NCBI RefSeq assembly: GCF_022201045.2
Contig: NC_068559.1
Coordinates: 9,171,501 to 9,235,500 of the forward strand
From: Citrus sinensis
Taxonomy: Eukaryota > Streptophyta > Magnoliopsida > Sapindales > Rutaceae
Direction of reading: 5' to 3'
Length of the DNA: 64,000 nucleotides
The notes beneath the pieces were generated by a model. That model ran no database searches and was not told where the DNA came from. It was given only the letters and a program-made list of their open reading frames with translations. The translations under genes and the position numbers were made by a program. This document shows positions 58,701 to 64,000 of the stretch, piece by piece. The stretch's first letter is position 1; each line of letters opens with the position of its first letter.

Positions 58701-61700
58701 AGCTCCAACTACTTCTTCGTAAGTGAGGTGAGGTACTTCTTTCGGTTTGAATAGGGGTCGCCCCTTTTTTGGTTGAAGTAGCTACGACTTTGGTCGTAGT
58801 CAGTTTAAACACATAAACCCAGTCCACTTGCAGCCATGTTGATCAAAATGACTAAGTGATTGAATTAGTTTTCCGTTTATGATTTTTCTGAAAGTAGAGT
58901 CTATCTTCTGAGGTAAACTTGATATATAAAAGTGGGTGCTTCATAAAAATGGTGGATTAAGCTTGAAATAATGTCATTTTATTTTTTTTGTCAAGTCCTT
59001 GAAATTATTGCCAACATGCTATGATAAAACTCTAGCTTCAAATTAGCGTTGTGGGAAAAACTAGAATAATTTGATTTAACCATGATACTGTAATTGATTC
59101 ATGTTACTTCCCAAGGCTCGGGTGATGCCGACTAATATTCACTATCATGTTGCAAAACCATTATACCAATCTATCCATTCCTTTTACTGCAATTGTCTCC
59201 TTTTTGGACACCCTGAACCTGCAGTGCCTCTGTGATTCTGTTCCTATATGCACTTTGCTGTATCTCCTGTTACTTCTCATATCTTTTCCAAAAGTTCTGT
59301 TCACACTCCAATATGTTAGTGAAAAAATGGAAGCACTTACAAAGAACAGTTCTAAATTTTTGTATGGATTTTAATTCTTGTGTGGTTGTTCTAAAGTTGT
59401 ATATTCTTCATAGGGCGACCTTGTCCATGGACAGGATTTTCGGTCTCAGACTCTTGTTGCTGGTGAAAAAGAAAGATGCCTGGAAGAGAAAATTCATTCA
59501 AAAGAGCCAACTAGGATTCTCAAGCTTGGTGATCAGGTTAATGATGATGGTGACTTCTGTAGAACATTGGACTCAGAAGGAATGAAAGAGGAGACCCCAC
59601 TGTATCAAAGAGTGCTGTCAGCTCTAATTGTGGAAGATGAAACTGAAGGACTTGAAGAGAACAGTGGAGGGAGAAATATGCCTTTCCAATATAGTAGGGA
59701 TCATTCTCCTGGTGCTACCAGTTTCCTTGTTGATTCGGATTCCAGAAAGAGGGACAGAGTTGAATTTGAATACAACTCCATGGCGGTTCATCAAGATCAT
59801 AGGCAATTGGCTGTTGACAGACCATCCTGCAATGGGAGCACTATCATTAATGGGGGTGCAAACATTCAAAATCAATTATATCACAGCAATTTTTCCAATG
59901 GAGGGGGTGGACACATGCATACAGAGAACAGAATTTTCCCTGGTTTTTCTGAAAATGGCACAAAAGGAGCACAAGCTCTACATGCAAATGCTTTGGGCAT
60001 TTGTTCCTCTGAATGGAAATATGAGCAAATTTGTTTAGGGGACAAACTTATGCTGGAGCTGCAGAGTATTGGGCTATGTCTAGATGCAGTGGTAAGCTTG
60101 ATATATAAAAATATTATGTGCATGGAATTACTTGTTCTCTTTCTCAATCATGTCAAAAGATTTGTAATTAGTTCTCTTATTATTGTTTTATATTTCTTTT
60201 TTAGATTCTGGTCTGAAAATGCAGTTAAGTTTCCAAGGTTTACTGCTGTTTTTATAGTTTATCTTTGTTTCTTATCAAAAAAGGAAAGGAAAAACTAGAA
60301 GAGGGAAAAAAATGCAGTTAAAGTTAATTTAGCTAGATATCTGCATGTAAATTGAGTGGCATAATATTAGAAAATTCAAACAAAAGGTCTCTTTTAATCT
60401 ATCCGTACACAAATAACTGGTCGTTTTTTTAAAACATATTTTAATTTCCCATCATTTATGGTTGCTATTTACAGCCTGATCTAGCAGATGGAGAGGATGA
60501 AACTGTTAATCAAGAGATTATTGAACTACAAAAGGGACTTTGTCAACAGGTTATTTTTCTTTCTATGTAGAATTTTTGAAAATATATTTATTTTTCAGCA
60601 CTGGTGTAACTTAAAATGTTCAGTTTTCCAATTACTCTGCTACTGGAAGAAACTTTTATTTTATTTTATTTTTTTGCTATCTGGTTTGAGCAATCCCAGT
60701 TCACAAGTCATTTTCACTTAAAAATATTTCTAAATGCATTTAAAAAAAAATTACGCACACACATACCTATTTTCTTATTGTTGATTTTGTAGATTGGTAA
60801 AAAGAAGGAACATATAAGCAACATACTTAAAGCAATCAAGGAAGCCAAGGAAACGGAAGAGCGGTAGGGTATTCAGTATTTAATGAAAATTTTCTTGTAT
60901 TTAGCATTTTATCCTTTCAAGTTGAAAATTAGCGAAAATTTTCTAGCTGCTTTTTGAGGATCAAAATGATGTTATTTTGCAGCGGCCTCGAGCAGGTTGC
61001 AATGGACAGACTTGTTGAGTTGGCAAGCAAGAAGATGGTAATACTTCCTGTCTCATCTACTGTGTGACTGACTGATTGTGAATGTCTATTTTTTCAAGAT
61101 TAATCAATGCTTTGACATCAAATTTCTTGTTAACGTGGGCGCATGTGCACGTTTGAATTTAGGTGGGTTGGGGAGTGGGGAAGGAGGGATGATTGGAGGA
61201 TTGATTTGCTTTAAAAGTCATATGTTATATGAAATTATATACAATTGATGCTTTCTTTTCTTATATACCCCAAGCACTTGCCACCTCCTGAAATTTCCAA
61301 TTCATATTTTGTTGATCATTTTAGCTGTTAGGGTTCCTCATTCACCATTATTTGTTAAAGTGTGAAATGTAAGATGCCTCTTTGAATAGAAATGGCAGGC
61401 AAACCGTGGAAGCAGTGGTTCAAAGAGTGGTACAAAGATTCCAAAACAAGTTGCTTTTATGTGGAGAACTCTTGCTAGATGTCGGAAATTTGAAGAAACA
61501 GGCAAAAGCTGCTTTACTGAGCCTGCACTTCGAGATGTTATTTTCGCAACACCTCCCAGAAGAAATGATGCTGAATCTACCAAAAGCTTCGGGTTTCTTG
61601 CAAATATAAAACCTGAAGTGGCTAAGTCTCGGTCACTGCCGACAGGTTTGCCATTTATTTCTGTTGTGATTTCAAGGAATATATTGACAAATTTTAACAT

Positions 61701-62507
61701 GCTTTGAATTTTTTTACAAGCATATATTTTTGGCAATTTTATGTTCTGGTTTGCCAAATTTTGTGGATGCCAAAGGTTCTGGTATTAAATTAGGTGCCTC
61801 CAATTATTTAATATTTAATCAATTGATTTTCTGCTTTTGCAGGCAGCTTTCCTGGTAGTACTGAGCAGCATGATTTCCATGATGACACTATTGAGAGGGG
61901 ATCATTTGATGCATATGGAGCTCATACCCAGCCCATAGACCAAGACTTTGTCAAAACTGGACCAATTTTTAACAGAGGGAGGAAGAAGGAAGTGCTGCTT
62001 GATGATGTTGGTGGCAGTGCTTCCTTTAGAGCTGCATCAGCTCTTGGTAATGCTGGCGGGGCCAAGGGAAAGAGAAGTGAAAGAGAAAGGGACAAGGATA
62101 CTTCAATCAGAAATGCAAAATCTGGCCGTGCTTCAATGGGTAATTTTAAGGGTGAGCGAAAAATGAAATCAAAGCCAAAGCAGAAGACTGCTCAATTATC
62201 AACTTCAGGAAATGGGTTTATTGACAAGTTTACTGAGACAAGTCATAATGTGTATTCTTCAACTCATGTTTCCAAAGAAGTTAATAGCAGTAGCAATAAG
62301 AAAAGAGAAGTTGGATTGATCTCTCAAGACAACATTCCTCCAAATTCTTCTGAAGTAAAGGAACCATTTGACTTCATAGAAGAATTAGGTGCAGACAATG
62401 ACCTGAGCAATCTGTTCAATAGCTTTAATGAGGATGACTTGCAAGATCAAGATCTGGTGGGTCTTCAAATACCGATGGATGACCTCTCGGAGTTGAATAT
62501 GTTTTGA
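52752..62507 (+). CDS. large uncharacterised plant nuclear protein, 1319 aa
   Basis: Fifteen exons join in frame: 52752-53164, 53599-53842, 54702-54979, 55693-55857, 56010-56792, 56921-57015, 57616-57678, 58299-58387, 58502-58540, 59414-60091, 60475-60549, 60793-60863, 60983-61037, 61399-61645, 61843-62507. The protein starts MAGNGRFDSSSASPEDLAFS and has the family block LDPVTMGDQKYTRLGEVRRL. It carries basic clusters that look like nuclear signals (KKMKRKRS about residue 267, NRKRSMSAGSSSPP near 420, ISRSRR) and a predicted helical stretch at 950-1016 (EIIELQKGLCQQIGKKKEHI). The acidic, Phe/Leu-studded tail ends DDLSELNMF. It resembles the Arabidopsis At4g29790/At2g19390 type, for which I know no biochemical role. 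Low-complexity Ser/Arg/Lys regions suggest chromatin or RNA contact; that is inference. Confidence 0.9.
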
Positions 62508-64000
62508 TGGAGACGGTATACTGTACATTCCCATGGTTTATTCAGCTGTTTAGATAAGAAGGATAGTGCTCTCGCCTGGGGACAAACTGCTAATATGATT
62601 ATGCCTCTGGTGAAATGGCAACTGTAATTATTCTCATTCTTTTTGTATACTTCTTTATAGAAGTTACACAAATACTCCTAATTGTTTGTGACAATTTATT
62701 CCCTTGTAACAAATCACAGTTCTCTTAAAGATCATTTTTGTTTCTCTCTTTCTATCTCTTTCTTTTTGGACCTGTTGGTGTGGATGGCTTTTATATTTCT
62801 CCAATAAGCATGATGCCTTGGTACTAAATTGTTTTCCAGTTCACTCATGAGTTTACATTAATGTTTTATTTTGTACCTGTTTATCTCTAACTTTCTTCCT
62901 TCTACAGTAAAGCGATAAATGGATATGTTATTTTGATTCATCAGTGGGTTGATTGATTGCTGATTTCTAGAGCAAAGAAAGAATGCCTGCCTGGTAGTTG
63001 GCCTGATTGGTATGTTACCATGATCATTGTAGATGCTGATTGTGGCTTGGGGAGATACTTAGCTGTATTTTTATGATGGGATCTCTTCGTAATTCGGCTG
63101 TTGCTGGTAAGTTGGGTATTAAACTCATTCTGGTATGCAAGTTGGGTAAACTCATTCAGGTAGGTAGATGAATGTCTGTATGGCCCAGCTCTTTGTTAAA
63201 AATTCTCAAATAATATGAAGTACCATAATCTTAATCTTAATTTGCCTCCACTATTTGTTGAGCCATGTTGGGATTGTGTCATCATAACTTTTTATCTGGG
63301 AGATCAAATGTTTAAGATTCATACTACTGCTCATATATCTTGGAGCCTGTACCTGTTCTCTTTTGATTCTCTGTTTGAAGTGATGCCTATGGCTTGGAAA
63401 GAAATCTCATCATGTATATTATCTTTCCTATTTTGTGATAAATATCTGTGTTTTATTGTGTGGAATACTTCAATACTTCAATTACCATGCCAGACTCAGA
63501 AGGGAGGAAATGCTAAAACAAAGTTATCAAGGTAGAAGAAAACAGAGGTAGTTTACGTGAGAGAGTTCATCCTTTTGCTTCGCTTTGGGCTTCAGTTTTA
63601 AAGGATTTCCAAGATTCATTTTCTGTGTAGACATTTAAATTAGGAAGAGGTTTTGGGAAAATTTTGTCTAGTTTGTTTTATTGGTTTAGGGAAGGATATT
63701 TGATGCACTTGCTTGCTCATAATAGGTATCTTAAGATGTATCCTATCTCTTGTTTTTTCGTTTCTGGACATCTAGTCCACTTTTGCATCTCAAATCTTTT
63801 TGCTTATATTAACATAATTTTCATTTTTCTTCTCAATAATAACAGAATTTGTTCCTCCACTGGTGGAATCAGAGGGATGCATGTTTGTGCTTGAGATATT
63901 CTTGAATCACCCTGTTTCTTTTCTTGAGCTTGATCTGATATTACCCATATTCACCACTGCTGTCTTTATCATGCCCTAAACAGTTGGCATCTTTAGGATG
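62508..64000. other. 3' UTR of the large gene and following intergenic sequence
   Basis: The first 200 bases after TGA are the probable 3' UTR. Several open frames of 70-106 codons at 63215-63894 show no recognisable domain, and neither strand gives a convincing exon chain to the window edge. Confidence 0.4.

Noticed and set aside
58690..58800. Palindromic GC-richer patch (CTACGAC...GTCGTAG) in intron 9 of the large gene
   Set aside because: Arms are only seven bases and no element boundaries or target duplication could be found; noted only as a possible MITE trace.
63215..63894. Open frames of 106 and 76 codons near the right edge
   Set aside because: No domain, codon pattern or splice chain supports them; composition is like random AT-rich sequence.

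Overview
This is a 64 kb stretch of an AT-rich eudicot nuclear genome. The evidence is intron-rich genes with GT-AG introns and T-rich acceptors, plant-only families (germin-like protein, trichome-birefringence-like protein, ACR11-type ACT protein, GH35 beta-galactosidase) and Athila, copia, hAT and MITE-like transposons. I cannot prove the species; a woody eudicot such as Citrus is a plausible guess only. No RNA gene or CRISPR array was found.

The left half (1 to about 35,100) is a transposon graveyard. On the minus strand lies a chain of mutually interrupted retroelements: an Athila-type gypsy element (1-6387, open at the left edge) sits inside a second, pol-less gypsy element (6388-11902). 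That element sits inside a copia pol fragment (11903-14136), which is fused to a second copia gag-pol fragment (14137-16735). This last fragment is joined to a broken F-box gene (16736-17595). Then come a hAT transposon with a perfect 8-bp target duplication (17955-21730), a cluster of four hairpins (22024-22182) and a 210-bp tandem repeat (22862-23640). A GH35 beta-galactosidase pseudogene follows. Its first intron holds a complete gypsy element with two 1.16 kb LTRs and a TTTGT duplication (24057-32182), and that element itself carries a solo LTR flanked by AGTTT (26117-27480). Two TIR elements without recognisable coding capacity follow (32776-34423 and 34478-35126).

The right half is gene space. 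An ACR11-like chloroplast ACT-domain protein (36494-41357, 10 exons) and a single-exon germin-like protein (42472-43113) lie on the plus strand, and a TBL-family polysaccharide O-acetyltransferase-like gene (44029-45574, 5 exons) on the minus strand. A Pack-MULE-like element carries fragments of a DnaJ-type gene and a plant RNase H domain (49603-50848). A large uncharacterised nuclear protein gene (52752-62507, 15 coding exons, 1319 aa) closes the window. All exon chains given keep the reading frame throughout.

The four intact genes have no obvious shared pathway; this is ordinary plant gene space. The most interesting points are the nested insertion history, which can be read base by base from target duplications, the hAT element with a single nonsense codon, the two-gene-capture TIR element and the multi-hairpin sequence of unknown nature.
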